A stretch of 64,000 nt of DNA from an uncultured Isoptericola sp. Lineage in GTDB: Bacteria > Actinomycetota > Actinomycetes > Actinomycetales > Cellulomonadaceae. Both the position numbers and the translations under genes were made by a program. How positions within the stretch are numbered: the stretch's first letter is position 1; each line of letters begins with the position of its first letter. The notes beneath the pieces are model-generated. The model was not told the DNA's origin, did no database searches, and saw only the letters and a list, made by a program, of their open reading frames with translations. Positions 52,492 through 61,838 of this stretch are shown in pieces. Location: positions 62,001-126,000 of the forward strand of contig CANMFP010000004.1 in the NCBI GenBank assembly GCA_947497265.1, in the 5' to 3' direction.

Positions 52492-53517
52492 ATGGCCACC
52501 ATCGAGGACGTCGCCCGCGCGGCCGAGGTCTCGTCGTCCACGGTGTCGTACGTGCTGTCCGGCAAGCGGTCGATCTCCCCGCCGACCCGGCGCCGCGTCG
52601 AGCAGGCCATCGCCGAGCTCGGCTACCGCCCGCACATGGGTGCGCGGGCGCTGGCCTCCCGGCGGACCAGCGTCATCGGCCTCATGGCCCCGCTGCGGTC
52701 CGGGGTCGACGTGTCGGTCATCATGCAGTTCGTGGCCGGGGTGGTCTCGCGCGCCAAGGAGTTCGAGCACGACGTGCTCCTGCTCACCCAGGACGACATC
52801 GGCGGGATCGAGCGGGTGGCCGCGGGTTCCATGGTCGACGCGATCATCGTCATGGACGTCGAGGCCGAGGACCGGCGCATCCCCGTGCTCGGCGCGCTCA
52901 AGCAGCCCGCCGTCCTGATCGGCCTGCCCCGTGAGGCGGACGGCCTGAGCTGCGTCGACCTGGACTTCGAGGCGACCGGGCGTCTCGCCGCCCGGCACCT
53001 GCGGCAGACGGGTCACCGCGACGTCGCCCTCATCGGGTCCCCTCCCGAGGTGATGGCCCGGCACACCTCGTACGCGGACCGCGTGCACCGCGGCTTCACC
53101 GCCGAGTGCGACGAGAACGCGTTGACCGGCACGGTGGAGCCTTGCGAGCCCACGCCCGACGGCGCCCGGACGGCCGTCGACGCGTTGCTCGACCGCGCGC
53201 CGGAGACCTCAGGGTTCGTGGTGCACAACGAGCGGGCGCTCCCGCACGTCCTGGCCCGGTTGCGCGAGCGGGGGCGGATCGTGGGACGGGACACCTCGGT
53301 GGTCGCCGTGTGCCCGCACGACACGGCGCTGGCGCAGCACGTGCCGATGACGAGCATCGACATCCCCGGCGAGGTGATCGGTGCGGTGGCGGTCGAGATG
53401 GCGATGACGCGTCTCGACGGCACCCACCCGTCCGAGACCCGGCTCCTCGCCCCGGTGCTCACCGAGCGCGGCAGCTCCGCCCCGGGGCCGTACGCCCGTG
53501 CCGAGGTCGACGTCTGA
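52492..53517 (+). CDS. LacI-family repressor of the xyloglucan locus
   Basis: A 341-residue LacI/GalR regulator: helix-turn-helix TIEDVARAAEVSSSTVSYVL, hinge ARALASR, then the sensor domain. It is co-transcribed with GH95 (2-base gap, AGGAG before the ATG), so it would control its own synthesis through the operator at 49941-49956. The sites at 57308-57323 and 57503-57518 are further likely targets. Inducer is presumably a xyloglucan-derived sugar. Confidence 0.92.
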   Translation: MATIEDVARAAEVSSSTVSYVLSGKRSISPPTRRRVEQAIAELGYRPHMGARALASRRTSVIGLMAPLRSGVDVSVIMQFVAGVVSRAKEFEHDVLLLTQDDIGGIERVAAGSMVDAIIVMDVEAEDRRIPVLGALKQPAVLIGLPREADGLSCVDLDFEATGRLAARHLRQTGHRDVALIGSPPEVMARHTSYADRVHRGFTAECDENALTGTVEPCEPTPDGARTAVDALLDRAPETSGFVVHNERALPHVLARLRERGRIVGRDTSVVAVCPHDTALAQHVPMTSIDIPGEVIGAVAVEMAMTRLDGTHPSETRLLAPVLTERGSSAPGPYARAEVDV

Positions 53518-53539
53518 CGCGGCGCCTCGCCCGCGCGGC

Positions 53540-54517
53540 TCACCCCTTGATGGCCCCGAAGATGACGCCCTTGGTGAAGTGCCGCTGGACGAACGGGTAG
53601 ACCAACAGGATCGGGACCACGGCCAGCACCAGCACCGCCATCTTCACCGGCAGGCCCGTCACGGCACCCGTGGCGACGTCGACCTGCCCCGTACCCGACC
53701 CTGGCAGGGTCGCCCCCTGCAGCACGTACGAGCGCAGCACCAGCTGCAGCGGCCACTTGGCGTTGTCGTTGATGTACAGCATCGCGTTGAAGAACGCGTT
53801 CCAGTACCCCACCCCGTAGAACAGGGCGACGACGGCGATCGCCGCCTTGGACATCGGCGTGACGATCTGGAACAGGACCCGCCAGTCCCCCGCCCCGTCG
53901 ATCCGGGCGGCGTCGGTGATGGCGGGGTCGATGCCCATGAAGAACGACCGCAGGATGAGCACGTTGAACGCCGAGACCGCCGTCGGCAGGATCAGCGCCC
54001 AGTAGGAGTCGATCAGCCCCAGCGCCGAGACCAGCAGGTAGGTCGGGATCATCCCGGCGCCGAAGAACATGGTGATCAGCAGGACGAACAGCAGCGGTCG
54101 GTGGCCGAACGAGCCGGGCCGTGAGAGCCCGAACGCCGCCAGCACGGAGACGACCGTCGACAACAGGGTGCCGACCGCGGTGATGCCGATCGACACCAGC
54201 GCGGCCCGCGTGACGATGCCGCCCGAGAGGATCTGCTCGTAGGCCGCCAGCGACAGCTCGCCGGGCACCGTGACCAGACCGCCGGAGCGCGTGACGTCCG
54301 CCTGCGTCGAGACGCTCGTGAGCATGATCGTGTAGAGGGGGAACGCCACGGCCAGCACGATGAACGCCAGCAGGACCACCTTGCCGGTGAACCCGACCGG
54401 CCCCGGGGCCTCCTCCCAGACGGCCCGGTGCTTGGAGCGCCGACGACGGCGGGCCGCCGTCGGGCGCGAGGTGTCCCCGGCGGTTCTCGGGGACGGGACG
54501 TGTGTCGTGGAAGTCAT
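53540..54517 (-). CDS. ABC permease (LplC type)
   Basis: A 325-residue inner-membrane permease with six spans and the docking loop DAARIDGAGDWRVLFQIVTP. The ending HFTKGVIFGAIKG is typical of the LplC group, which works with LplB and a large LplA-type binding protein on plant-polysaccharide oligosaccharides. ATG overlaps the LplB stop (ATGA). Convergent with lacI, 22-base gap. No ATPase gene nearby. Confidence 0.92.
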   Translation of the reverse strand: MTSTTHVPSPRTAGDTSRPTAARRRRRSKHRAVWEEAPGPVGFTGKVVLLAFIVLAVAFPLYTIMLTSVSTQADVTRSGGLVTVPGELSLAAYEQILSGGIVTRAALVSIGITAVGTLLSTVVSVLAAFGLSRPGSFGHRPLLFVLLITMFFGAGMIPTYLLVSALGLIDSYWALILPTAVSAFNVLILRSFFMGIDPAITDAARIDGAGDWRVLFQIVTPMSKAAIAVVALFYGVGYWNAFFNAMLYINDNAKWPLQLVLRSYVLQGATLPGSGTGQVDVATGAVTGLPVKMAVLVLAVVPILLVYPFVQRHFTKGVIFGAIKG

Positions 54518-55575
54518 GCGCGCTTGTACACCCCCGCCTCGCCGAACACGTGGGCGAGCTTGTTGGCACCGACGACGAGCACGAGCGAGACGATGCCCTT
54601 GAGGAGCCCGGCCGCCGCCGCGAAGGACCAGTCGCCGTTGATGACGCCCTGGTAGTAGACGAACGTGTCGAGGACCTCGGAGGCGTCCACGCCGACCGCT
54701 CCTCGTTGCAGGATGAGCTGCTCGAAGCCGACCGTCAGCGCGTCGCCGAGCCGCAGGATGAGCAGCAGGATGATGACGGGCCGCAGCGCGGGCAGCGTGA
54801 TGTGCCAGATGCGACGCCAGCGGTCGGCACCGTCCACCACGGAGGCCTCGTAGAGCGCCGGGTCGATGGTGGACAGGGCCGCCAGGAAGATGATCATCCC
54901 CCACCCGGCGTCCTTCCAGACGCTCTGCATGGTGATGAGCACCAGGAACGTGTCCGGGTTCGTCATCAGGTCGAACCCGTCGTAGCCCAGGTCGGCCAGC
55001 CGCTGGGCCACGAACCCGGCGCCGCCGAAGAGCTGCTGGAAGACCGTCACCACGATCACCCACGAGAAGAAGTGCGGCAGGTACACGATCGACTGGATCG
55101 TGGTCCGCACCCGGGGCGTCATCACGCTGTTGAGCAGCAGCGCCATCGCGATGGGGATCGGGAAGAAGAAGACGAGCTGGAACGCCGTGATGAGCAGGGT
55201 GTTGCCCACCGCGTGCCAGAACGCGGCGTTGACGAACAGCCGCTGGAAGTTGTACCAGCCGACCCACTGGCTGTCCGCGATCCCGAGGAACGGCGAGTAG
55301 TCCTGCCAGGCGACGACGTTGCCCGCGATGGGCACGTAGGCGAACACGAGCAGCAGGAGCACGGCCGGCATCGTCATGATGATCAGTGACCGGTCACGGG
55401 CGAACCGTGCCCGCCACGAGACCTTCCGACGGGGCGGGGCGGTCGGGCCCCCGGTCGCGAGCGTCGGGGCGGCGGTGCCGGCCGCGGCGCTCGCGGCGGC
55501 CGGTGCGACCGTCGCGAGCGCCGGGTCGTCCGCGTCCCCCCGGCCGCGGACGTCCTGGGACGAGCCGTACGTCAC
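54514..55575 (-). CDS. ABC permease (LplB type)
   Basis: A 353-residue permease with an Ala-rich N-terminus of about 60 residues, then six spans starting near MPAVLLLLVFAYVPIAGN. The docking loop is EASVVDGADRWRRIWHITLP; VVWQDYSPF-type and GGAGFVAQRL sequence are LplB features. GTG 55575 is chosen for its overlap with the binding-protein stop (GTGA); the frame is open further upstream inside that gene. Confidence 0.91.
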   Translation of the reverse strand: MTYGSSQDVRGRGDADDPALATVAPAAASAAAGTAAPTLATGGPTAPPRRKVSWRARFARDRSLIIMTMPAVLLLLVFAYVPIAGNVVAWQDYSPFLGIADSQWVGWYNFQRLFVNAAFWHAVGNTLLITAFQLVFFFPIPIAMALLLNSVMTPRVRTTIQSIVYLPHFFSWVIVVTVFQQLFGGAGFVAQRLADLGYDGFDLMTNPDTFLVLITMQSVWKDAGWGMIIFLAALSTIDPALYEASVVDGADRWRRIWHITLPALRPVIILLLILRLGDALTVGFEQLILQRGAVGVDASEVLDTFVYYQGVINGDWSFAAAAGLLKGIVSLVLVVGANKLAHVFGEAGVYKRA

Positions 55576-57239
55576 TGCGCGTCCAGGATGTCCTGGTAGA
55601 ACTGCCGCAGCTCGTCGCCGCCGGACGCTCGCCACGTCTCGATCGCCTCGTCCATGTCCGCCATCGACTTGCGACCGCGGGAGACGTCCTTCTCGAGATC
55701 CTCGAACGGGGCGTCCAGCGCGGCGAACCGGCTCGGCTCGCTGATCTGCATGCCGTAGAACAGCGGGTCGACGAGGTGCTGCGCCGCGTCCGCCATCCAC
55801 GTGCAGTAGTCCTCGACGAAGCCGGGGTACTGGACCTTGGTGTTCACCACGGGCGGGTCGACGAGGAAGGTGTAGGTGGGCTGCAGCTCGGTCGCGGCCA
55901 GGTCGGTCGCCACCGGCAGGCCGTCGCCGTCCGTCTCGTAGTGCACGCCCTCGACGCCGAAGTTGACGAGGTGGTACTCCTCGGTGCCGAACGGCGCCGC
56001 GAGGAAGTCGGCCACCGCGAGGAGCTCCTCGATCCTGGCCGGGTCGTCACTCTTCCGGAGGAACGAGAAGATGTTGGCCGGGGCGCTCTTGTAGAGGACC
56101 GGGGTGCCGCCGTCGGCCGCGATGGGAGCGAACGCCTGCTGGTCGTAGCCGGGGTTCGACTGGAGCTGGCGCGACAGCGCCTCGTGCCAGCCGCCCACGC
56201 CGTCGGTCGCGATGAGCGACTCACCCGACTCGAACCGCTGCTTGGACTCCTCCGTCTTGTCGGCGACCGCGTCCGGGTGGACGGCACCGGAGGCGTAGAG
56301 GGCGACGTGCCACTCCAGCGCGGCACGGTACTGCTCGGTCTCGATGCGGTGGACCAGGTTGCCCGCGTCGTCCTGCGTCCACTTCTCGGGGACGGCGAAC
56401 ATCATCGTGGCGGCGCCCCAGAGGTCCTCGCAGCCCCAGCGCTGCTCCCCGGGGCTCGTGAGCTCCTTGGCCAGGTCCAGCAGGCCCTGGGCGTCGGTGG
56501 GCTGGTCCGCGATGCCGAGCCCGTCGAGGATGTCCTTGCGATAGAAGATGGCGTTGTTGATGACCTCGCCGGGGAACGGCAGGGCGTAGAGCTTGTCGTT
56601 GAAGACGCAGAACTTCCACACGTCGGTGGGGATGTTGGCGAGGTTCTTGTACTTCTCGACGTTGGCGCCGGACAGGTACGGGGTCAGGTCCTCGAAGAGG
56701 CCCTCGACGGCCTCGGTGAACCGTGGCGGCACGTTCCAGGTGGGGATGCTGACCCAGTCCGGGACGTCGTCGGCGGAGGCCAGGACGGCGGCGAGCTTGT
56801 CACCGTAGGTGTTGCCGTCGGAGATCTGGAACCGGATGGTCGAGCCGAGCGCCTCGTTGACGGCGTCGTAGTACTGGTTGCCCTCCGTGGGCGGGATCGT
56901 GCCCCACAGCGGCGTCATGGCCGTGAAGCTGCTGCCGGCTCCCGGCGGCGCGGAGAATGCCTTGACCAGGTCGCTCGGGATGGAGGAGTAGCCGACCGTC
57001 GAGCCGTTGACGCCCGGGAAGTCGGGCGCGATGTACTCGATCGGCAGGTAGTTCGGCAGCACGCCGGTGCTCACCGCTCCTCCGCCACCGGCCGAGCCGA
57101 CGGCTCCACCACCGCTGCTGCAGGCGGCGAGCAGCGACGGCGTACCGATCGCCGCGGCACCGAGTCCCATCAGGCCGAGAAACCCTCTGCGGCCGACCCG
57201 ATACCGGGCCGGCGAGGTTCCGGGAGACTTCGTCGTCAT
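55572..57239 (-). CDS. LplA-type binding lipoprotein with Tat-like signal
   Basis: A 555-residue solute-binding protein, the larger LplA/family 1 type. The signal has RRGFLGLMGLG (twin-arginine pattern) and a lipobox LAAC, followed by a Gly/Ser tether: a Tat-exported lipoprotein is inferred. It should capture xyloglucan oligosaccharides. ATG 57239 is preceded by GAAGGAG at good spacing. A promoter at 57329-57357 and perfect operator at 57308-57323 lie upstream. First gene of its three-gene transport operon. Confidence 0.91.
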   Translation of the reverse strand: MTTKSPGTSPARYRVGRRGFLGLMGLGAAAIGTPSLLAACSSGGGAVGSAGGGGAVSTGVLPNYLPIEYIAPDFPGVNGSTVGYSSIPSDLVKAFSAPPGAGSSFTAMTPLWGTIPPTEGNQYYDAVNEALGSTIRFQISDGNTYGDKLAAVLASADDVPDWVSIPTWNVPPRFTEAVEGLFEDLTPYLSGANVEKYKNLANIPTDVWKFCVFNDKLYALPFPGEVINNAIFYRKDILDGLGIADQPTDAQGLLDLAKELTSPGEQRWGCEDLWGAATMMFAVPEKWTQDDAGNLVHRIETEQYRAALEWHVALYASGAVHPDAVADKTEESKQRFESGESLIATDGVGGWHEALSRQLQSNPGYDQQAFAPIAADGGTPVLYKSAPANIFSFLRKSDDPARIEELLAVADFLAAPFGTEEYHLVNFGVEGVHYETDGDGLPVATDLAATELQPTYTFLVDPPVVNTKVQYPGFVEDYCTWMADAAQHLVDPLFYGMQISEPSRFAALDAPFEDLEKDVSRGRKSMADMDEAIETWRASGGDELRQFYQDILDAQ

Positions 57240-57307
57240 GCGGACACTCCTTCGTGGACACCACGGCACCCGTTAGCGCCGTGCAGACAACTGCTCCGCG
57301 ATTCTCC

Positions 57308-57323
57308 GTCGAAGCGCTTCGAC
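57308..57323. promoter_or_regulatory. Perfect LacI-type operator
   Basis: GTCGAAGCGCTTCGAC, a perfect 16-base palindrome with central CG, located at the predicted start point of the binding-protein promoter. It is the best match among the xyloglucan-locus operators. Confidence 0.85.
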
Positions 57324-57328
57324 ATCGC

Positions 57329-57357
57329 AGCGTAGCCATCTCCACCGCCCCTGACAA
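57329..57357 (-). promoter_or_regulatory. Promoter of the xyloglucan ABC operon
   Basis: On the minus strand TTGTCA (57357-57352) and TACGCT (57334-57329) are 17 bases apart. The start point would fall within the operator at 57308-57323, leaving a leader of about 80 bases to the ATG at 57239. Confidence 0.6.
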
Positions 57358-57502
57358 CACCTCGCCCGGAATCCGTGCGACGGCCGCTTGGCCGCGCGGA
57401 TGTTCGCGCGCCGGCCCGGACCGGCCGTGCCGAGAACCGAGGACGGCGTGACCGCGAGCCATGCCGTAGTGTCTGGCCACGCGCCCTGCGGGCCCCCATG
57501 TT

Positions 57503-57518
57503 GTCGAACCGTTTCGAT
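57503..57518. promoter_or_regulatory. LacI-type operator before GH3
   Basis: GTCGAACCGTTTCGAT, a near-palindrome of the same family as 57308-57323, 24 bases upstream of the GH3 GTG. It likely controls the GH3 gene in the plus direction. Confidence 0.72.
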
Positions 57519-57542
57519 CTTGATGGAAAGGATCACGCCGTC

Positions 57543-60500
57543 GTGACCCACCCCTTCCGCGACCCCACCCTGCCGCTGGCCGAACGCGCGCTCGACCTGC
57601 TCGGCCGCCTCGACCCGGGCGAGCGCGTCGCGATGCTCCACCAGGTCTCTCCCGCCGTCGACCGCCTCGGCCTGGGCCCGTTCCGCACCGGCACCGAGGG
57701 CCTCCACGGCGTGGCCTGGCTGGGCACCGCGACGGTGTTCCCGCAACCGGTCGGCCTCGCCGCCACCTGGGACACCGACCTGCTGCGCCGCGTCGGGGAC
57801 GCGGTCGCCACCGAAGTGCGGGCCAAGCACGCCGCCGACCCCACGGTCAGCCTCAACGTGTGGGCGCCCGTGGTGAACCCGTTGCGCCACCCCCGCTGGG
57901 GTCGCACCGAGGAGGGCTGGTCCGAGGACGCCCACCTCACCGCGCACCTGGGCGCCGCCTACGCGGCCGGGCTGCGGGGCAGCCACCGGGTGTGGAAGAC
58001 GGTTCCGACCCTCAAGCACTTCCTCGGGTACGACCACGAGACGGACCGGGCGGCGACGAGCTCGAACCTCACCCTGCGCACGCTCCACGAGCACGAGCTG
58101 GCCGCCTACCGCGGGCCCGTCGAGGCCGGCGTCGTCGGCGCCGTCATGCCCGCCTACAACCTCGTCGACGGCCGGCCGTGCCACGTCTCCGGCGAGCTGC
58201 TCGACGAGCTGCGCCGCTGGACCGGCGGATCGCTCGACGGCTCGCTCGCCGTCGTCTCCGACGCTGCGGCACCCACCAACCTGGTCACCGGCGAGCGCTA
58301 CTTCGACGACCACGTCACCTCGCACGCGGCAGCCTTGCGGGCCGGGGTGGACTCCTTCACCGACAACGACGCCGACGCCGGACCCACCGTCGAACGGATC
58401 ACCCACGCCCTCGACCAGGGGCTCGTCAGCGCCGAGCACGTGGACCGGGCCGTGCTCCGGCTCCTCGAGCTGCGCCTGCGCACCGGGGAGCTCGACGGCG
58501 ACGCCGACCCGTACGCGCAGATCGGCCCGGGAGCGATCGACCCGCCCGCGCACCGGGCGCTCGCCCGGGAGGCCGCCGCCCGCGCGGTGGTGCTGCTGCG
58601 CAACGCGGACGTGCTGCCCCTGGGCCAGCCGGCGGCACCGGGCCACGTCGCGGTCGTCGGCCCGCTCGCCGACCGCGTGCTCACCGACTGGTACTCCGGC
58701 ACGCCGCCGTACGCCGTCGGCGTCGGCACCGCGCTGCGCGAGCGGTGGCCGGACGCCGAGGTCACCGTGACGACCGGCGCGGACGTCCTGGCCCTACGGT
58801 CGACCACGGCGCACGCCTACCTGACCGTCACCGACGACGACGAAGGCCCCGTGCTGGTGGCCGCGTCGCCCGACGCCGCACCCGCTACCCACCTCGAGGT
58901 CACGGACTGGGGGGACGGCCTGCTCACCCTGCGCTCGGTCTCGCACGACCGGCTGCTCACCGGGGCCGGATGGATCGTGCGTGCCACCGCACGGCGGGTC
59001 GGCGGCTGGGTCGCCCAGGAGAGCTTCCGCCGCCACCACCATGCCGACGGCAGCTGGTCCCTCCAGCACGTCGGCTCGGGGCGATGGCTGCGCGTCCAGC
59101 ACGGCTCCGGCCTGGTCGTCGCCGAGGCGCACGGTGCCGCCGAGGCGGAACGCTTCACCGCTCGCACCGTCCGCTCCGGGCATGTTTCTGTCGCTGCGGC
59201 CGCCGCCCGGGCCGACGCCGTCGTCGTGGTCGTCGGCAACGACCCCCACCTGTCCGGCCGGGAGACGGAGGACCGACCCCATCTGCGCCTGCCCGACGCC
59301 GCGGTCGAGGTGTGGCGCACCGCCCGCGAGGAGCACCCCGACGCCGTGCTCGCGCTCGTCTCGAACTACCCGTACGTGCTCGGCCCGGAGACCGCCGACG
59401 CTCGCGCGGTGCTGTGGTCCTCCCACGGCGGGCAGGAGCTGGGGCACGGCGTCGCCGACGTGCTGGCCGGCGACGTGGAACCCACCGGCCGCCTCGCCCA
59501 GACGTGGCCTGCCGCCGAGGACGACCCCGGCGACCTGCTCGACCACGACCTCGCCGCCCAGCGCGCCACCTACCGTCACGCCGACGCACAGCCCGCCTTC
59601 GCCTTCGGGCACGGGCTGACCTACACCACGGTCGAGTACACCGGCCTGGCCGTCGAGCGGTCCGACGTCGGCGCCCCGGCACCCACGCAGACCCATCCGA
59701 CGTACGGGCGGGCGCCGTCCGACCCGGACCGCACGGTCCGGGTGCGGGTCTCGCTGCGCAACACCGGCGCACGGCCGGCGCACGAGCTGGTCCAGGTCTA
59801 CGCCCTGCCCGGCGCGCTGCCGGTCCCCGGACCGCGGCGGCTGCTCGTCGCCCACGAACGCGTGGTGCTGGCGCCGGGCGAGGCGCGCGAGGTGACGCTC
59901 GCCTTCGACGTCGCGCGGCTCGCCGTCTGGGACGTCGCCGAGCAGGTGCCGGGTACGCCTGCCGACTGGGTGCACGTCGGCGCGCTGCGGGTGCAGCCCG
60001 GCTCGTACGCCCTCGCCGCAGGTCCGTCGGCCGCCGACCTGCCGGTCCGGTCCACCCTGCGCGTCACCGGTAGCGGCCCGCGCACGCGACGGATCGCCGA
60101 CGGCCCCCTGCACGGCCATGCGTTCCACACCGGCAGCGGCGTGGTCGTGGGCGACCTGAGCCGGGAGTCCGGCGCCTGCGTCGAGACGCCGGCCGGCGCC
60201 GGCTCCCCCGGCGTCGTGCGGTACGACGGCGTGGACCTCGCCGGGTGCAGCGTCCTGCGCCTGCGTCTCGCGACCCGACGACCGGCCGCGTCCCGGGTGG
60301 ATCTGGCCTGGCGTCCTGCCGGCGACTCCGGGGCGCCGTGGCTGCCGCTCGCGTCGGTCGCGGCGCCCCGACCCACCGGCAGCGACGCCCGCTACCGCTG
60401 GCAGGAGACGTCGGTCGCACTCGGGGACGCCCCCGCCGGGCCCGTCGACCTCCGCGTCACGCTGCCACCAGGGACGCGCCTGGCGACGATCAGCGCCTGA
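57543..60500 (+). CDS. GH3 beta-glycosidase with extra domains
   Basis: A 985-residue cytoplasmic GH3 enzyme. The N-terminal barrel has GTEGLHGVAW, LKHFLGYDHET and nucleophile D240 (VVSDAAAP). The second domain is interrupted at about residues 425-540 by a beta-trefoil-like segment (DRLLTGAG, SWSLQHVGSGRWLRV), then resumes (VVVVVGNDPHLSGRETEDR), followed by a fibronectin-type domain and a C-terminal jelly-roll-like domain (about 860-985). GTG 57543 has AAGGA 10 bases upstream; ATG 57498 would start inside the operator. It probably acts as beta-glucosidase or beta-xylosidase on imported oligosaccharides. Confidence 0.88.
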   Translation: MTHPFRDPTLPLAERALDLLGRLDPGERVAMLHQVSPAVDRLGLGPFRTGTEGLHGVAWLGTATVFPQPVGLAATWDTDLLRRVGDAVATEVRAKHAADPTVSLNVWAPVVNPLRHPRWGRTEEGWSEDAHLTAHLGAAYAAGLRGSHRVWKTVPTLKHFLGYDHETDRAATSSNLTLRTLHEHELAAYRGPVEAGVVGAVMPAYNLVDGRPCHVSGELLDELRRWTGGSLDGSLAVVSDAAAPTNLVTGERYFDDHVTSHAAALRAGVDSFTDNDADAGPTVERITHALDQGLVSAEHVDRAVLRLLELRLRTGELDGDADPYAQIGPGAIDPPAHRALAREAAARAVVLLRNADVLPLGQPAAPGHVAVVGPLADRVLTDWYSGTPPYAVGVGTALRERWPDAEVTVTTGADVLALRSTTAHAYLTVTDDDEGPVLVAASPDAAPATHLEVTDWGDGLLTLRSVSHDRLLTGAGWIVRATARRVGGWVAQESFRRHHHADGSWSLQHVGSGRWLRVQHGSGLVVAEAHGAAEAERFTARTVRSGHVSVAAAAARADAVVVVVGNDPHLSGRETEDRPHLRLPDAAVEVWRTAREEHPDAVLALVSNYPYVLGPETADARAVLWSSHGGQELGHGVADVLAGDVEPTGRLAQTWPAAEDDPGDLLDHDLAAQRATYRHADAQPAFAFGHGLTYTTVEYTGLAVERSDVGAPAPTQTHPTYGRAPSDPDRTVRVRVSLRNTGARPAHELVQVYALPGALPVPGPRRLLVAHERVVLAPGEAREVTLAFDVARLAVWDVAEQVPGTPADWVHVGALRVQPGSYALAAGPSAADLPVRSTLRVTGSGPRTRRIADGPLHGHAFHTGSGVVVGDLSRESGACVETPAGAGSPGVVRYDGVDLAGCSVLRLRLATRRPAASRVDLAWRPAGDSGAPWLPLASVAAPRPTGSDARYRWQETSVALGDAPAGPVDLRVTLPPGTRLATISA

Positions 60501-60503
60501 GGC

Positions 60504-61772
60504 TCAGACCCTCCGACCGCCCCGGCACACGTGCTGCACCACGAGCTCCCGGTCGGTCACGAGGAGATCGGCGCGGCGGCCCGCGACCAGACCGCCGACG
60601 TCGTCGAGCCCCAGCACCCCAGCAGGCACCCACGACGCGCACCGCACCGCCACCGCGAGCGGGACGCCCGCCGCGACCGTGGCACGGACGACGTCGACGA
60701 GGTGGGCGGTACCGCCGGCGATGGCTCCACCCTCGGGGTGGTCGGCGTCGACGACGCGCGCGACGCCGTCGGTCACGGTGACCGACATCGGCCCGAGGTC
60801 GTAGGCACCGTCCGCCATGCCGGCCGCTGCCATGGCGTCGGTGACGAGCGCGACCTGGTCGACGCCCACGGTCTGGAGCAGGGTGCGGACCAGCGCCGGG
60901 TCGAGGTGCACGCCGTCCGCGACGAGCTCCACGACGAGGTTCCCGCTGCGCGCGGCGGCGAGACAGGCCGGGATCGGTCCGGCGTCGCGGTGGTGCAGCG
61001 GCCGCATGGCGTTGAACAGGTGCGTCGCCGTCATCCGGCGCGGCACCTCGGCGGCACGCAGCCGCGCGACGACCTGGGCGACGAGATCCTCGGCCTCCTG
61101 CGTCGTCGCGTCGGTGTGACCGATCGACGGGACGACGCCGGCACGCACGAGCGCGTCGGCGACCCCGCCGGCCCCGGCGACGCCCTCGACGTCGGGAGCG
61201 ATCGTCATCGTGCGCAGGTGACCGCGGGAGGCCTCGGCCAGCTCGCGCACCAGCGTGACGTCACCGGTCAGCAGGTGCGCGGGGTCGTGGGCGCCGCGGC
61301 GGGAGGGCGCCAGGAAGGGTCCCTCGGCGTGGATCCCGGCGATCTCCCCGTCGTCGGCCAGGTCCGCGAGGACGGCGGCCCGCGCCAGGAGCGTGGCGCG
61401 GTCGGCGGTCACCAGCGAGGCGAGCATCGTCGTCGTGCCGTGCCGGCGGTGCTCGTGGACGGCGGTCATCGCCTCGTCGTACGTCGTGGCGTCCGGGAAG
61501 CTCGCGCCACCGCCACCGTGGTCGTGCAGGTCCACGAGACCGGGGAGGACGTACGTCCCCGGCGCCGGCTCGTCGGCAGCCCGCACGGCGTCGCCCACCC
61601 CGGCCGCGGCGGCATCCTCCAGCGGGCCGACCCACACGATGCGGTCCCCCGCGACGACGACGGCGGCGTCGGGGACGAGGGCCGTCGGCGTGACGACGTC
61701 CCCACGGACGGCGAAGACCGCCGGTGCGGAGGGCGTGTCGGTCGGCGGCGGCGGAGGAGGTTCGAGGGCCAT
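60504..61772 (-). CDS. nagA: N-acetylglucosamine-6-phosphate deacetylase
   Basis: A 422-residue amidohydrolase that makes glucosamine-6-phosphate in amino-sugar catabolism. Metal and active-site motifs are DLHDHG, IHAEGPFLAP, GHTDAT, THLFNAM and TDAMAAAG. ATG 61772 is chosen; AGGA lies 7 bases upstream. Convergent with GH3 (3-base gap between stops). There is no nagB or transporter nearby, so it seems unlinked to the neighbouring sugar loci. Confidence 0.92.
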   Translation of the reverse strand: MALEPPPPPPTDTPSAPAVFAVRGDVVTPTALVPDAAVVVAGDRIVWVGPLEDAAAAGVGDAVRAADEPAPGTYVLPGLVDLHDHGGGGASFPDATTYDEAMTAVHEHRRHGTTTMLASLVTADRATLLARAAVLADLADDGEIAGIHAEGPFLAPSRRGAHDPAHLLTGDVTLVRELAEASRGHLRTMTIAPDVEGVAGAGGVADALVRAGVVPSIGHTDATTQEAEDLVAQVVARLRAAEVPRRMTATHLFNAMRPLHHRDAGPIPACLAAARSGNLVVELVADGVHLDPALVRTLLQTVGVDQVALVTDAMAAAGMADGAYDLGPMSVTVTDGVARVVDADHPEGGAIAGGTAHLVDVVRATVAAGVPLAVAVRCASWVPAGVLGLDDVGGLVAGRRADLLVTDRELVVQHVCRGGRRV

Positions 61773-61838
61773 CCCTCCATCCTGCACCACGGCGGAGTGG
61801 TTAGGTAGCTTTCCTGCCGAACCGTCGCGAACCGTCGC

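Larger units (their letters stand above)
57240..57542. other. Intergenic control region, binding protein/GH3
   Basis: This 303-base divergent gap holds two LacI-type operators, one for each direction, and a good minus-strand promoter. No separate gene or RNA was recognised in it. The GH3 promoter is less clear; TTGTCG at 57501-57506 may be a -35. Confidence 0.6.
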
